From the NCBI GenBank assembly GCA_029891385.1, contig CM057233.1, forward strand, positions 54,824,063 through 54,888,062: DNA of 64,000 bases. Reading direction: 5' to 3'. Numbering within the stretch: position 1 is the stretch's first letter; each line of letters begins with the position of its first letter. Shown here piece by piece: positions 11,460-22,441 of the stretch. Both the position numbers and the translations under genes were made by a program. This DNA comes from Erythroxylum novogranatense (taxonomy: Eukaryota > Streptophyta > Magnoliopsida > Malpighiales > Erythroxylaceae). The notes beneath the pieces are model-generated. The model had not been told where the DNA came from, made no database searches, and saw only the letters and a list, made by a program, of their open reading frames with translations.

Positions 11460-12228
11460 AGAACATGCATAGGTGGGATGATGGATGATTTTAGGTATAG
11501 ATTCAATGTGATTGATGAATTGCCCTAAATTATTCCATATAGTCATGGCGACTATAATCCTATAGCTTGGAGAAGAAGTAGATGAGACCTGAAAACCCTC
11601 ACAATTAATATGAAAACTCACGTCTTCCATTAATATGGTTATAGAGTTGGGTTGTTGGGTAAACCCAAGCTCACTCTATACGAATATGTTCGAACCATGA
11701 AAATAAGATTTTCGGATTAATGGGTCGGTTTTCACTAGAAGCGTTGATTTGTTGAGTAAACTCAAGGTCAACGTGGACAGAGGAGAAATTGGGTAGTGTA
11801 CATCAGATGTACGTGCATCAAGAGTTGATAACCCAATGTGTGTGCATACATCACGAGTTGATAGCACTAGTCGATAGTTGCATCTATAAAGTAATTGGTA
11901 TGACCGATACCTGCCGATTGATCTAAGGTGGCTTGTTGGGTAAACCCAAGGTCATTTTAGTAATGTCGGATATCTAAGATGCAATTGGTATGACTGATAC
12001 CTACCGATTGACCTAAGGTGGCTTATTGGGTAAACCTAAGGTCATTTTTAGGAATGTCAGATATCGTCCCACTAGGACATTTTGTCATAATATTTCTTGG
12101 ATTCGTATTGAGGGTTATGGATTCTTTGAAACTAGTGGGAGCCATATGCATGTCATGCAAGTCCTTATGATCATGCATGTAATTCTACTCTAACATTCTT
12201 TCTCTTTTTCCCTATAAGGTTATTGAAG
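11460..12228 (+). other. Element B leader, 3' part, with TTGGGTAAACCCAA palindromes
   Basis: Noncoding leader between the palindrome array and gag. It holds four copies of a second inverted repeat, TTGGGTAAACCCAA or a compensated variant, at about 11653, 11753, 11934 and 12027, usually followed by GGTCA. The third and fourth copies lie in a ~100-bp tandem duplication starting GATACCTGCCGATTGA. No ORF of note. Confidence 0.75.
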
Positions 12229-13096
12229 ATGACTTTCAGTGTGAACTTGCGCTCACTTATGGACTCGAACAAATTAACTGGACCAAATTTTCTTGATTGG
12301 CTGAGAAATCTGAGAATTGTTCTCAGATCTGAGGAACTGGGATATGTCCTTGATGTTCCACTTCCTGATCCACCTGCTATTGATGCTTTTGATGAGGATC
12401 AGAAAGTTTATCGAAAGCATCTCAAAGACAGTGACATTGTAACCTGTATTATGCTTGCCTCGATGTCACCAGAGCTGCAGAAGCAGCATGAGTCTATGGA
12501 TGCTCATACCATAGTGTTTCATCTTAGGGAGTCATTTTGATGAGCAAGCTCGATGCGAAAGGTTCGAGACCTCGAGGTTACTCTTCACTACTAAGATGAC
12601 TCGAGGTTCATCTGCGATCAAGATGCTGCTGAAGATGAATGGGTATATTGAGAGGTTGGCCGTCTTAGGTTTTGTTATAGATTATGAATTAAGTATTGAC
12701 TTAATTCTAGTTGGATTGTCTGATAGTTATTCACAGTTTGTGTTAAACTATCGGATAAACCAAATATCCACGACAATTCCTGAGTTGATTAATCTTCTCA
12801 AGACAGCAGAGCAAGCTATCAAGAAGGATAGCAAGCAAGTGCTTATGGTGGACTCTTCTTCTGCTTCCAAGAAAAAGAAACTGAAGAAGAAGAGGTCTAA
12901 GAAACCGAAAGGAAGCCCAGCCAAGAAGAAAACCAAAGAGACTGCACCAAAAGGAACTTACTTCCATTGTGGCAAGACTGGTCACTGGAAGCGGAACTGT
13001 AAAGTCTATCTGGATGAGTTGAAGCAGAGGAAGGCATCAGATGCCTCGACTTCTTCAGGTATGTTTGTCATTGAGGTTATCTGCTTACGATCATAA
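12229..13096 (+). pseudogene. Element B gag (broken)
   Basis: Gag forms the particle and binds element RNA. The start chosen is the ATG at 12229 (MTFSVNLRSLMDSNKLTG), the equivalent of the clear start in A (22441); the upstream TTG at 12223 is not supported there. N-terminal domain to ~12535 includes NFLDWLRNLRIVLRSEELGY. One extra base at ~12530, compared with A, shifts the frame, and the rest (12541-13096) continues with CERFETSRLLFTTKMT, IPELINLLKTAEQAIKKD, a Lys-rich linker, and a zinc knuckle that reads YFHCGKTGHWKRNC. The first Cys is Tyr (TGC to TAC), so the knuckle is damaged. A TAA follows at ~13094. A full-length gag-pol would continue directly into protease. Confidence 0.85.
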
Positions 13097-14309
13097 CAAA
13101 TGGGTATTAGATACGGTTGTGGCTCACATATATCAATGATATCTGGGGCCTCGAGGACGATGAAACTGACTCGTGAAGGAGAACTAGACTGTGTGTGGGA
13201 AATGGAGCAAGAGTTCTTTGCATTAGCCGTAGGCACTTTACTTTTTGTCTCTCCCAGGTGGGCTTGTAATTAAATTGGATGAATGTTATTTTGTACTGTA
13301 TTAACAAAGAACATATTATGCATTTCTTGTTTAAATAGAATTTGGTTTCCATTTGACTTTTAGTAACAATGGTTGTTCTATTAGTTTGAATGGAATGCTC
13401 TATGGTACTGGTACATTATACAATGGAATTTACATATTAGATATGTCACATCTAATTATGAATGTCAATGACACGAAAAGACATAAACGAGATAATTTAA
13501 AATCAACTTACTTATGGCATTGTCGCCTTGGCCACATAAATGAGAGACGCATAGCTAAGCTCCATAAGAGTGGTAGTTTAGGGTCATTTGATTATGAATC
13601 ATATGACACATGCGAATCTTGTTTATTAGGCAAGATGACTAAGTTACCCTTTAAGGAAAGGGTGAACGAGCAAACTGGAGTATTAGACCTAATACATTCA
13701 GATGTATGTGGTCCGATGTCCATCCATGCTAGAAGTGGTTGTCTTTACTTCATTACCTTTATCGATGATTATTCACGATATGGGTACCTGTATCTGATGA
13801 GATACAAATCTGAAGCATTTGAAAAGTTCAAACAATTCAAAAATGAAATAGAAAACCAACTTGGGAAAAGTATCAAGACATTACGATCTGATCGTGGTGG
13901 GGAATACTTAGACCAAGAGTTTTTGAATTATCTCAGAGATAATGGGATATTATCTCAATGGACTCCTTCGTATACACCACAGCACAACGGTGTGGCCGAA
14001 AGGAGAAATCGCACCTTGTTAGACATAGTACGATCCATGATGGGTTTTGCAAAGTTACCTAAATCCTTTTGGGGGTATGCAATCGAGACAGCTGTTTACT
14101 TATTAAACAGAGTTCCATCAAAGACAGTTGATATTACTCCATATGAGATGTGGACTAACAAAAGACCCTATCTTACTCATTTGAAAGTTTGGTGCTGTCC
14201 AGCTTATGTGAAGCGGACACAGTCAGATAAACTTGATGCAAAATCTGACAAGTGTTTATTAAGTAGGATATCTAAAGAAACAATGGGATATCGATTCTAT
14301 CTTCTTTGA
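13097..14309 (+). pseudogene. Element B protease remnant and integrase
   Basis: 13097-13352 is the protease region: NKWVLDT is readable but the expected catalytic DTG is lost because CTGG reads CGG, shifting the frame. 13353-14309 is one long open frame holding the pre-integrase zinc domain (WHCRLGHINERRIAKLH ... CESCLLGK, an HHCC pattern) and the integrase core: HSDVCGPM gives the first Asp, RSDRGGEYL the second and NGVAERRNRT the Glu of the DDE triad, all present. Integrase would join the cDNA to host DNA. The frame ends at 14309 through an indel where A reads on into the linker to RT. Confidence 0.88.
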
Positions 14310-16141
14310 GGAACAAAAGGTGTTTGTTTCTAAGCATGCTGTCTTTAGAGAAAGAGTTTCTTTTACAAGAAGACAATGGGAGCAAAATAGAACTTGAAGA
14401 AGTTCAAGATGCTCGAACGAGCCTTGAATCAATTGCACGAACTCAAACTGTGACTCATCACGATGAAGTAAGATTCAACCTTCTACAACACACGAAATTT
14501 GTAGGTCACGTAGGATACGCTCTGTTCCCGAGATATGGATTTCGTGAATGAACAGAATGACGTATTGCTCATAGAAGATAATGAGCCTACCACCTATGAA
14601 GAGGTTACGAAGAGTTGAGTCGAGAAATGGCTTCAAGCCATGAAGTCAGAAATGGATTCCATGTATGAAAACCAAGTATGGACTTTGGTTGAGGCACCCG
14701 AAGGAATCAAACCCATAGGGTGCAAATGAGTTTTCAAAAAGAAAACAGACATGGATGGTAATGTAATTACCTATAAAGCAAGGCTTGTGGCTAAAGGTTT
14801 TCGTCAAAGACAAGGAGTTGACTACGACGAGACCTTCAGCCCAGTAGCAATGTTTAAATCCATTAGGATACTCCTAGTCATTGCCACTCATAATGATTAT
14901 GAGATATGGCAAATGGATGTGAAGACAATTTCTAAATGGAAATCTAGCGAGGATATGTATATGACATAACACGAGGGCTTCATCTCTATGATGGTGAAAA
15001 GGTATGCAAGCTTCAAAATCCATCTATGGATTGAAGCAAGCATCCAGGAGTTGGAATATCCGTTTTGATGAGGTAATCAAAGAGTTTGGTTTCTCACAAA
15101 ATCTGGATGAATACTGTGTGTATAAGAAGGTTAGTGGGACTGCAATCGTATTCCTTGTGCTGTATGTAGATGACATATTATTGCTAGGAAACGATGTCTC
15201 TATGCTATAATCAGCCAAGATTTGGTTGTCCAAATAATTTTCCATGAAAGACCTTGGTGAAGCAACTTATATCCTTGGGATAAGGATCTATAGAGATAGA
15301 TCAAAAAGGTTACTTGGTCTTTCACAATCAACGTACATAGACAAGATGCTAAAGAGGTTTAGCATGGAGCAATCCAAGAGAGGGTACCTTCCCATCACTC
15401 ATGGGATAACACTCTCGAAATCTATGTGTCCTAAGACACAAGATGAGAGGATGCGCATGAATATGATCCCGTATGCATCTGCGGTTGGATCTATCATGTA
15501 CGCAATGCTATGTACGAGACCCGATGTATCATATGCTCTAAGTGTTACGAGAAGATACCAATCGGATCCTGGTGAGGGTCACTGGGTGGCTATCAAGAAT
15601 ATCCTCAAGTACTTGCGAAGGACTAAGGATGTTTTCTTGATATATGGGGATGGAGATCTCAAAGTGGCGGGTATCAGATGCGATTTTCAATCTGATAAGG
15701 ATGATTCCAAATCCTAATCAGGTTACATATTCACACTGAACGGCGGCGCAGTCAGTTGGAAGAGTTCCAAATAAGAGACGACTGCTGATTCAACGACCGA
15801 GGCAGAGTACATTGCCGCTTCAGACGCAGCAAAGGAAGTAGTTTGGATCAAGAAGTTCATTACTGAACTTGGTGTGGTTCCTAGCAGTGATGGACCCATA
15901 CAGTTGTATTGTGACAACAATGAGGCTATTGCGCAGGCGAAGGAACCAAGGACTCATCAACGATCCAAACACGTACTCCGCAGATATCACCTGATTAGGG
16001 AGATCATTGGTCGAGGTGATGTGCAGATAGAGAATTCACGAGCGTAATATTGCTGATCCGTTGACAAAGCCATTTTCACAGAAGAGGTTTGATTCTCATG
16101 TACTCGCCTATGGTATTAGATATCAAGGCGATTGGCTTTAG
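14310..16141 (+). pseudogene. Element B reverse transcriptase and RNase H (broken)
   Basis: Frames at 14751-14969, 15004-15210 and 15244-15717 carry the RT: VITYKARLVAKGFRQRQG, DETFSPVAM, then KSIYGLKQASRSW, and an intact YVDD in VLYVDDILLLGND. RNase H follows (15650-16130), with TEAEYIAASD and YCDNNEAIAQAKEP. Premature stops: TGA at ~14728 (Trp in A), TAA at ~14967, ~15208, ~15235, ~15715 and ~15771 (each Gln in A), plus indels at ~14305, ~14930 and ~16030. All six stops are single C-to-T or G-to-A changes from A's codon. The frame ends with GDWL-type text at 16141, just before the polypurine tract. Confidence 0.88.
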
Positions 16142-16143
16142 GT

Positions 16144-16155
16144 CAAGTGGGAGAT
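16144..16155 (+). other. Polypurine tract of element B
   Basis: TCAAGTGGGAGA directly before the 3' LTR start at 16156; it primes plus-strand DNA synthesis. The same text is seen in reverse next to the LTRs of A, E and F. Confidence 0.85.
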
Positions 16156-17416
16156 TGTTAGAGTAGTGCCCTGAAGGCAATCGCCTTTAGCGCATTTTGT
16201 ACAAATTTGTGTACAGTTTTTATAAATAAATAAAGAAAGGCATTTTTCATTACATTGATGTTCATTGTTTATGAATGGATATTGATCTATAAGCAAATTA
16301 ATGAAGTCCATGATATATGACATAGCATGAAGGAAATTATGGTGTGATCATACTATTGAGATTCCTATCATGTGCAATTATGTCAAGATTCAAATTATCC
16401 CTAGTCATAGGATTACCGAGATCGACATCGGTAATCCGGAAAGCCTAAGACATCTCAAGCTCCTTGATTTGATCAAGCAAAGGATCTCAAAACTGTATAT
16501 ATGAGATATTTAGGGTTGAGATGTGGATGCTTACTAGAGGTAGTAAGTACATTGGTTGACTGCTATGAGATCATCACATGGATGTACTATGCTAATGTCG
16601 CTGATAATCTCATCATAGCAATGGTGCAAGTATCCTTAGACTCGAGGTACTCAAGGATATCTTGATGCTTGATTACGTGCTTTGACTCCATTCCTTGTTG
16701 CCTCACGAGGTCGCTCATAGGGTGGTGATTGGGTGCAGTTTGAGGTATTCAAGGTAATTGAGTAGCCAATAGAGGATTCACCACTACGTGATAGCGTAAG
16801 ATGATACCCATGGCCTCTTGTCAGGGTAATTACTTGGAAATCTCTGATCAGAGTACATATGTCATGAAGAGTGTCTTCATCGACATATTAAGTATTAAGT
16901 AATGAGTCCCAGGACAAGAACTGAAATCACTTGGACTAGATTTGACGTAGACAATCTAGTAAGAGCTGACGTTTTGCCCATACTCATAACCAAGTGGGGT
17001 ATAGCATGGTGAAAGGACGAATTGCACGGTAATTGTCTATGGAAAGGTTCGTGATATGGTCCATGATGTATATATGTTTATTCATCAAACCAATTACTTT
17101 CCGATCAATTGGGGTCATGATGTGTTGCTAGATACCGCTCATGACTTGCTTAGATTAAGTGTTGATCTAAGTGGCCAACATAATCGGGAACCTAATGGGT
17201 CACACGCATAAGAGTGTCTCGGAGAATTTGTAAAATAGTTTTGGATAGAGATCCAATATATGGAGAGCAATCGGATTAAATGGATCCCGATGAGATCGAG
17301 ATATGTCCCGATGAGATCGCGACATCGATATTGCTGAAAAACGCTTCGGGAGTTTTTCCCATACTGACTCGGTAGAGTCGGTAGGACCCAACCCAGCAGA
17401 CCGGATCACTTGACAG

Positions 17417-17454
<38 letters not shown>

Positions 17455-18033
17455 TTAAAGAATTAATTAATTAATATATATATATATGTGTGTCACGTGG
17501 ATGGAGGAGGAAGCTTTAAGCTTTAGCTTTATATATATATATATATATATATATAGATATAAAGTAGCTAACGTGGGTCAATGACTCACCTTAGCACTTA
17601 TTACATCTTTAATTGTTAAAGATATAAAAGGCTTAGGAAGAAAGTTTGAGAAGGATGGATGGTCGTTGGAAGAGAGAAGATAGGTTTTAAAAGGAAATAG
17701 TTTTCTCCTCTCATATCTTCATCTTCATCGAAGATCATCAACTCTCAAGCTTCATCCTCCTTCCTTCTTCATCGTTGATTCAAGCTCTCCAAGGACAAAG
17801 GTAGGAGCTAGCACTCTTTACTTTGTTCAAGCTATTCCCGGGTCAAAGGGTTTGTCTCGGTTAGGTTTTCCGATCTCTGCGTGGATACCGTTAGAGACGG
17901 TCTCCTTTGGTCATTTTGGTTTGACTTTGTTATATAGTCACATGGATCCTGACTTTCGGGAAGGTCCCGGAACAAAAAAATTTTGTTTTCCGCACCATGG
18001 GCATGTGATGCTCAACACCGGGATTTTCCTACA
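16156..18033 (+). repeat. Element B 3' LTR
   Basis: 1878 bp from TGTTAGAGTAGTGCCC to GGGATTTTCCTACA. It contains (AT)n tracts at ~17425-17485 and ~17530-17555, a pyrimidine-rich stretch at ~17695-17790 and then AAAGGTAGGAG (~17798-17808), which looks like a splice donor. The ORFs at 17852-18073 and 17983-18189 lie in LTR sequence and are not credible genes. Confidence 0.93.
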
Positions 18034-18505
18034 CACCATTGCTATGATGAGATTATCACTGACATTAGAATAGGACATCCATGTGATGATCTCATAGCAG
18101 GTCATCCAATGTACTTACTACCTCTAGTAAGCATTCACATCTCAACCCTAAATATCTCATATTTACAGTTTCTGAGATCCACTGCTTGATCAACTCAAGG
18201 AGCTTGAGATGTGCTAGTCTCTCCTGATTACTGATGTCCAGCCAAGAATCCTACGACTAGGGATAATTTAGATACTGACATAATTACACATAATAGGAAT
18301 CTCAGTAGTATGATCACATCACAATTTCCTTCATGCTATGTCATATATCATGGACTTCATTAATTTGCTTATAGATCAATATCCATTCATAAACAATGAA
18401 CAACAAAGTAATGAAATATGCCTTTCTTTATTTATTCATAAAGTATGTACACAATTTTGTACAAAATGCGCTAAAGGCGATTGCCTTTAGGGCACTACTC
18501 TAACA
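18034..18505 (-). repeat. Element A 3' LTR, outer portion (after B), with TSD copy
   Basis: Starts with the duplicated CACCA (18034-18038), continues collinear with A's 5' LTR (TTGCTATGATGAGATTATC) and ends AGGGCACTACTCTAACA at 18505. Combined with 8291-9645 it gives an LTR of about 1.82 kb. Confidence 0.93.
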
Positions 18506-18518
18506 ATCTCCCACTTGA
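18506..18518 (-). other. Polypurine tract of element A
   Basis: ATCTCCCACTTGA on the plus strand, that is TCAAGTGGGAGAT in element sense, adjoining the LTR edge at 18505. Confidence 0.85.
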
Positions 18519-18519
18519 C

Positions 18520-19043
18520 CTAAAGCCAATCGCCTTGATATCTAATACCATAGGCGAGTACATGAGAATCAAAACTCTTTTGTGATAATGGCTTTGTCAA
18601 CGGATCAGAATATTGTGCTCGGTGGGAATTCTCTATCCGACATCACCGCCCAATGATCTCCCCGATCGATGATGTCTGCGAGATACGTGTTTGGATCGTT
18701 GATGAGACCTTGGTTCCTTCGCCTGCGCAATAACCCCATTGTTGTCACAATACAACTGTATGGGCCCATCACAGCTAGGAACCACACCAAGTTCAGTAAT
18801 GAACTTTTTGATCCAAACGGCTTCCTTTGCTGCTTCTGAAGCGGCAATATACTCTATCTCGGTTGTTGAATCGACAGTTGTCTCTTGTTTGGAACTCTTC
18901 CAACTGACCGCCCTGCCGTTCAGTGTGAATATATAACCTGATTGGGATTTAGAATCATCCTTATCAGATTGAAAACTGGCATCTGTGTACCCGCTCACTT
19001 TGAGATCTCCATCTCCATATATCAAGAAAACATCCTTAGTCCT
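18520..19043 (-). pseudogene. Element A RNase H
   Basis: Minus-strand RNase H, which removes RNA from the RNA-DNA hybrid. The frame 19025-18633 carries GYTDASFQSD (first Asp), STTEIEYIAASEA (Glu), QLYCDNNGVIAQAKEPRSHQ (second Asp) and KHVSRR. Compared with B's TEAEY it reads TEIEY. A shift at ~18660 destroys the C-terminus, though text matching ADPLTK... and the terminal GDWL stop at 18520 is still recognisable. It is separated from RT only by a stop at 19044-19046 (TGA where B has CGA). Confidence 0.85.
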
Positions 19044-20420
19044 TCACAAGTACTTGAGGATATTCTTGACAGCCACCCAGTGACCCTCACTAGGATCCGA
19101 TTGGTATCTGCTCGTAACGCTTAAAGCAAATGATACATCGGGTCTCGTACATAGCATTGCGTACATGATAGATCCTACCGCAGATGCATACGGGATCATA
19201 TTCATGCGCATCCTCTCATTTTGTGTCTTAGGACACATAGATTTCGAGAGTGTTATCCCATGAGTCACGGGAAGGTACCCTCTCTTAGATTGCTCCATGC
19301 TAAACCTCTTCAGCATCTTGTCTATGTACGTTGATTGTGAAAGACCAAGCAACCTTTTTGATCTATCTCTATAAATCTTTATCCCAAGGATATAAGTTGC
19401 TTCACCAAGGTCTTTCATAGAAAATTGTTTGGACAACCAAATCTTCACTGATTGTAGCATAGAGACATCGTTTCCTAGTAATAATATGTCATCTACATAT
19501 AGCACAAGGAATATGATTGCAGTCCCACTAACCTTCTTATACACACAGTGTTCATCCGCATTTTGTGAGAAACAAAACTCTTTGATTACCTCATCAAAAT
19601 GGATATTCCAGCTCCTGGATGCTTGCTTCAATCCATAGATGGATTTCTGAAGCTTGCATACCTTTTTGCCATCATAGGAGATGAAGCCCTCAGGTTGTGT
19701 CATATACACATACTCAGCTAGATTTCCATTTAGGAAAGCTGTCTTCACATCCATTTTCCATATCTCATAATCATAATGAGTGGCAATGGCTAGGAGTATC
19801 CTAATGGATTTAAGCATTGCTGCTGGGCTGAAGGTCTCGTCGTAGTCAACTCCTTGTCTTTGACGAAAGCCTTTAGCCACAAGCCTTGCTTTATAAGTAA
19901 TCACATTACCATCCATGTCGGTTTTCTTCTTGAAAACCCATTTACACCCTATGGGTTTTATTCCTTCGGGTGCTTCAACCAAAGTCCATACTTGGTTTTC
20001 ATACATGGAATCCATTTCAGATTTCATGGCATGAAGCCATGAAACAGACTCTGAACTCTTCAAAACCTCTTCATAGGTAGTAGGCTCATCATCTTCTATG
20101 AGCAATACGTCATTCTGTTCACTCACGAGAAATCCATATCTCTCGGGAACAGAGTGTATCCTATATGACCTACGAATTTTGTGTGTTGTAGAAGGTTGAA
20201 CTGTTTCTTCATCTGTATGAGTCACAGTTTCAGGTTCAGGCAGTTGATCTGCATCTGTTTGAGCATCTTGAACTTCTTCAAGTTCAATTTTGCTCCCACT
20301 GTCTTCTTGTAAAAGAAACTCTTTCTCTAAAAAGACAGCATGCTTTGAAACAAACACCTTTTGTTCCTCAGCAAGGTAGAATTGATATCCCATTATTTCT
20401 TTAAGATATCCTACTAACAA
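19044..20420 (-). pseudogene. Element A reverse transcriptase, long open frame (458 codons)
   Basis: The best-preserved coding stretch in the window. Minus-strand order: linker (VFVSKHAVFLEKEFLLQED), acidic region, MKSEMDSMYENQVWTLVEAP, CKWVFKKKTDMDGN, YKARLVAKGFRQ, DYDETFSPAAMLKSIRILLA, MDVKTAFLNGNL, YGLKQASRSW, and the catalytic YVDDILLLGND with both Asp present, then the thumb and connection (GEATYILGIKIYRD, CTRPDVSFALSV). The stop at 19044 falls at LKYL-stop-RTKD, where B reads CGA (Arg), so it is one CpG transition that splits RT from RNase H. The residue labelled M at 20420 is within the linker to integrase and is not a true start. Homology to copia RT is unambiguous; activity on its own is doubtful because the polyprotein is broken. 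Confidence 0.92.
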
Positions 20421-21600
20421 ACATTTGTCGACTTTGCATCAAGTTTATCTCGACCGTGTCCGCTTCACATAAGGTGACAACCCCAAACTTTCAAATTAGT
20501 AAGATAGGATCTTTGTTAGTCCACATCTCATATGGAGTAACATCAATGCTCTTTGATGGAACTCGCTTAACAAGTAAACAATTTGTCTCGAGTGCATACC
20601 CCCAAAAGGATTTTGGTAACTTTGCAAAGCCCATCATCGATCGTACCATGTCTAACAAGGTTCGATTTCTCCTTTCTGCCACACCATTATGCTGTGGTGT
20701 GTAAGGAGGAGTTCATTGAGATAAAATCTCATTATCTCTGAGATAATCCAAAAACTGTTGGTCTAAGTATTCCCCACCACGATCGGATCGTAATGTTTTG
20801 ATACTTTTTCCAAGTTAGTTTTCTACTTCATTTCTGAATTGTTTGAACTTTTCAAATGCTTCAGATTTGTATCTCATCAGATATAGGTACCCATATCGTG
20901 AATAATCATCGATAAAAGTAATGAAGTAAAGACAACCACTTCTAGCATAGATGGACATCGGACCACATACATCTGAATGTATTAGGTCTAATACTCCAGT
21001 CACTCGTTCACCCTTTCCCTTAAAGGGTAACTTAGTCATCTTACCTAATAAACAAGATTCACATGTGTCATATGATTCATAATCAAATGACCCTAAGCTA
21101 CCACTCTCATGGAGCTTAGCTATACGTCTCTCATTTATATGGCCAAGGCAACAATGCCATAAGTAAGTTGATTTTAAATTATCTCGTTTATGTCTTTTCG
21201 TGTCATTGACATTCATAATTGGATGTGACATATCTAATATATAAATTCCATTGCATAATGTACCAGTACCATAAAGCATTCCATTCAAACTAATAGAACA
21301 ACCACTGTTACTAAAAGTCAAATGGAAACCAACTCTATTTAAACAAGAAATGCATAATATGTTCTTTGTTAAACAGTACAAAATAACATTCATCCAATTT
21401 AATTACAAGCCCACCGGGAGTGACAAAAATCGGTGCCTACGGTTAATGCAGCAACTCTTGCTCCATTTCCTACACGCAGTCTAGTTCTCCTTCATGAAAT
21501 GCTCATCGTCCCCGAGGCCCTCGTGATATCATTGCATATGTGTGAGTCACAACCGTATCTAATACCCATATGTTATGGTCAGAAACAGTATTAACCTCAA
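20421..21600 (-). pseudogene. Element A protease end and integrase
   Basis: The region 21393-20815 reads the end of protease (ILCISCLNRVGFHLTFSNSG), the zinc domain WHCCLGHINERRIAKLH ... CESCLLGK and the integrase core with HSDVCGPM. A TAA at ~20814 (Gln in B) precedes GKSIKTLRSDRGGEY and a TGA at ~20719 (Trp in B) precedes TPPYTPQHNGVAERRNR; the final core frame is 20682-20491. All DDE residues are present but in separated frames. Further upstream at ~21550 the protease DTG motif is disrupted (GATACGGTTGTG, where E retains GATACTGGTTGTGG). Confidence 0.88.
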
Positions 21601-22441
21601 TGACAAACATACCTGAAGAAGTCGAGGCATCTGATGCCTTCTTCTACTTCAATTCTTCCATATAGACTTTACAGTTTCCCTTCCAGTGGCCAATCTTGCC
21701 ACAATGGAAGCAAGTTCCTTTTGGCGCAGTTTCTTTGGTTTTCTTTTTGGCTGTACTTCCTTTTGGTTTCTTAGACCTTTTCTTCTTCAATTTCTTTTTC
21801 TTGGAACCAGAAGAAGAGTCCACCACAAGCACTGCCTTACTATCCTTCTTGATAGCTTGCTCTGTTGTCTTGAGCAGATTGATCAACTCAGGGATTGTCG
21901 TGGATATTTGGTTCATCTGATAGTTTAACACAAACTGTGAATAACTGTTAGACAATCCAACTAGAATTAAGTCAACACTCAATTCATAATCCATAACAAA
22001 ACCTAAGAAAGCCAACCTCTCAATATACCCATTTATTTTCAGTGCATACTGCACTGCAGATGAACCTGGAGTCATCTTAGTAGTGAAGAGTAGCCTCGAG
22101 GTCTCGAACCTTTCAGACCGAGCTTGCTCATCAAACAGCTCCCTAAGATGAAACACTATGGTATTAGCATCCATAGACTCATGCTACTTCTGCAGCTCTG
22201 GTGACATCAAGGCGAGCATAATACAGGTAGCCATGTCACTGTCTTTGAGATGCTTACGATATGCTTTCTGATCCTCATCAGAAGCATCAACAGCAGGTGG
22301 ATCAGGAAGTGGAATATCTAGGACATAGCCCAGTTCCTCAGATCTGAGAACAATTCTCATATTTCTCAGCCAATCAAGAAAGTTGGGTCCAGTTAATTTC
22401 TTCGAATCCATTAGTGAGTGCAAGTTCACACTGGAAGTCAT
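21601..22441 (-). pseudogene. Element A gag
   Basis: Starts at the ATG at 22441 (MTSSVNLHSLMDSKKLTG), reads NFLDWLRNMRIVLRSEELGY and stops at ~22184 with TAG where B has CAG (Gln). The second frame, 22174-21644, continues with DANTIVFHLRELFDEQARSE, MNQISTTIPELINLLK, a Lys-rich stretch, and an intact CX2CX4HX4C knuckle CFHCGKIGHWKGNC, then ends at a second TAG that also replaces CAG. Apart from these two changes the frame is collinear with a complete Gag. Gag would form the particle and bind RNA through the knuckle. Confidence 0.9.

Larger units (their letters stand above)
9646..18033 (+). mobile_element. Element B: Ty1/copia, Angela-like, complete but rearranged at its 5' end; TSD CACCA
   Basis: 8.39 kb element with TG...CA ends, inserted in the 3' LTR of A. 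The 5-bp duplication CACCA is exact at 9641-9645 and 18034-18038. Order on the plus strand: 5' LTR (9646-11183, lacking its normal end), an inverted copy of the LTR end (11184-11312), leader, gag, protease, integrase, RT, RNase H, polypurine tract, 3' LTR (16156-18033). The primer-binding site and roughly the first 1.1-1.2 kb of leader present in G are missing. Gag-pol carries at least six premature stops and several indels, so B is non-autonomous now. Confidence 0.93.

Noticed and set aside
12743..12985. Hydrophobic minus-strand ORFs opposite gag (also 21686-21928)
   Set aside because: Antisense shadows of the Lys-rich gag linker, which read Leu/Phe-rich on the other strand.
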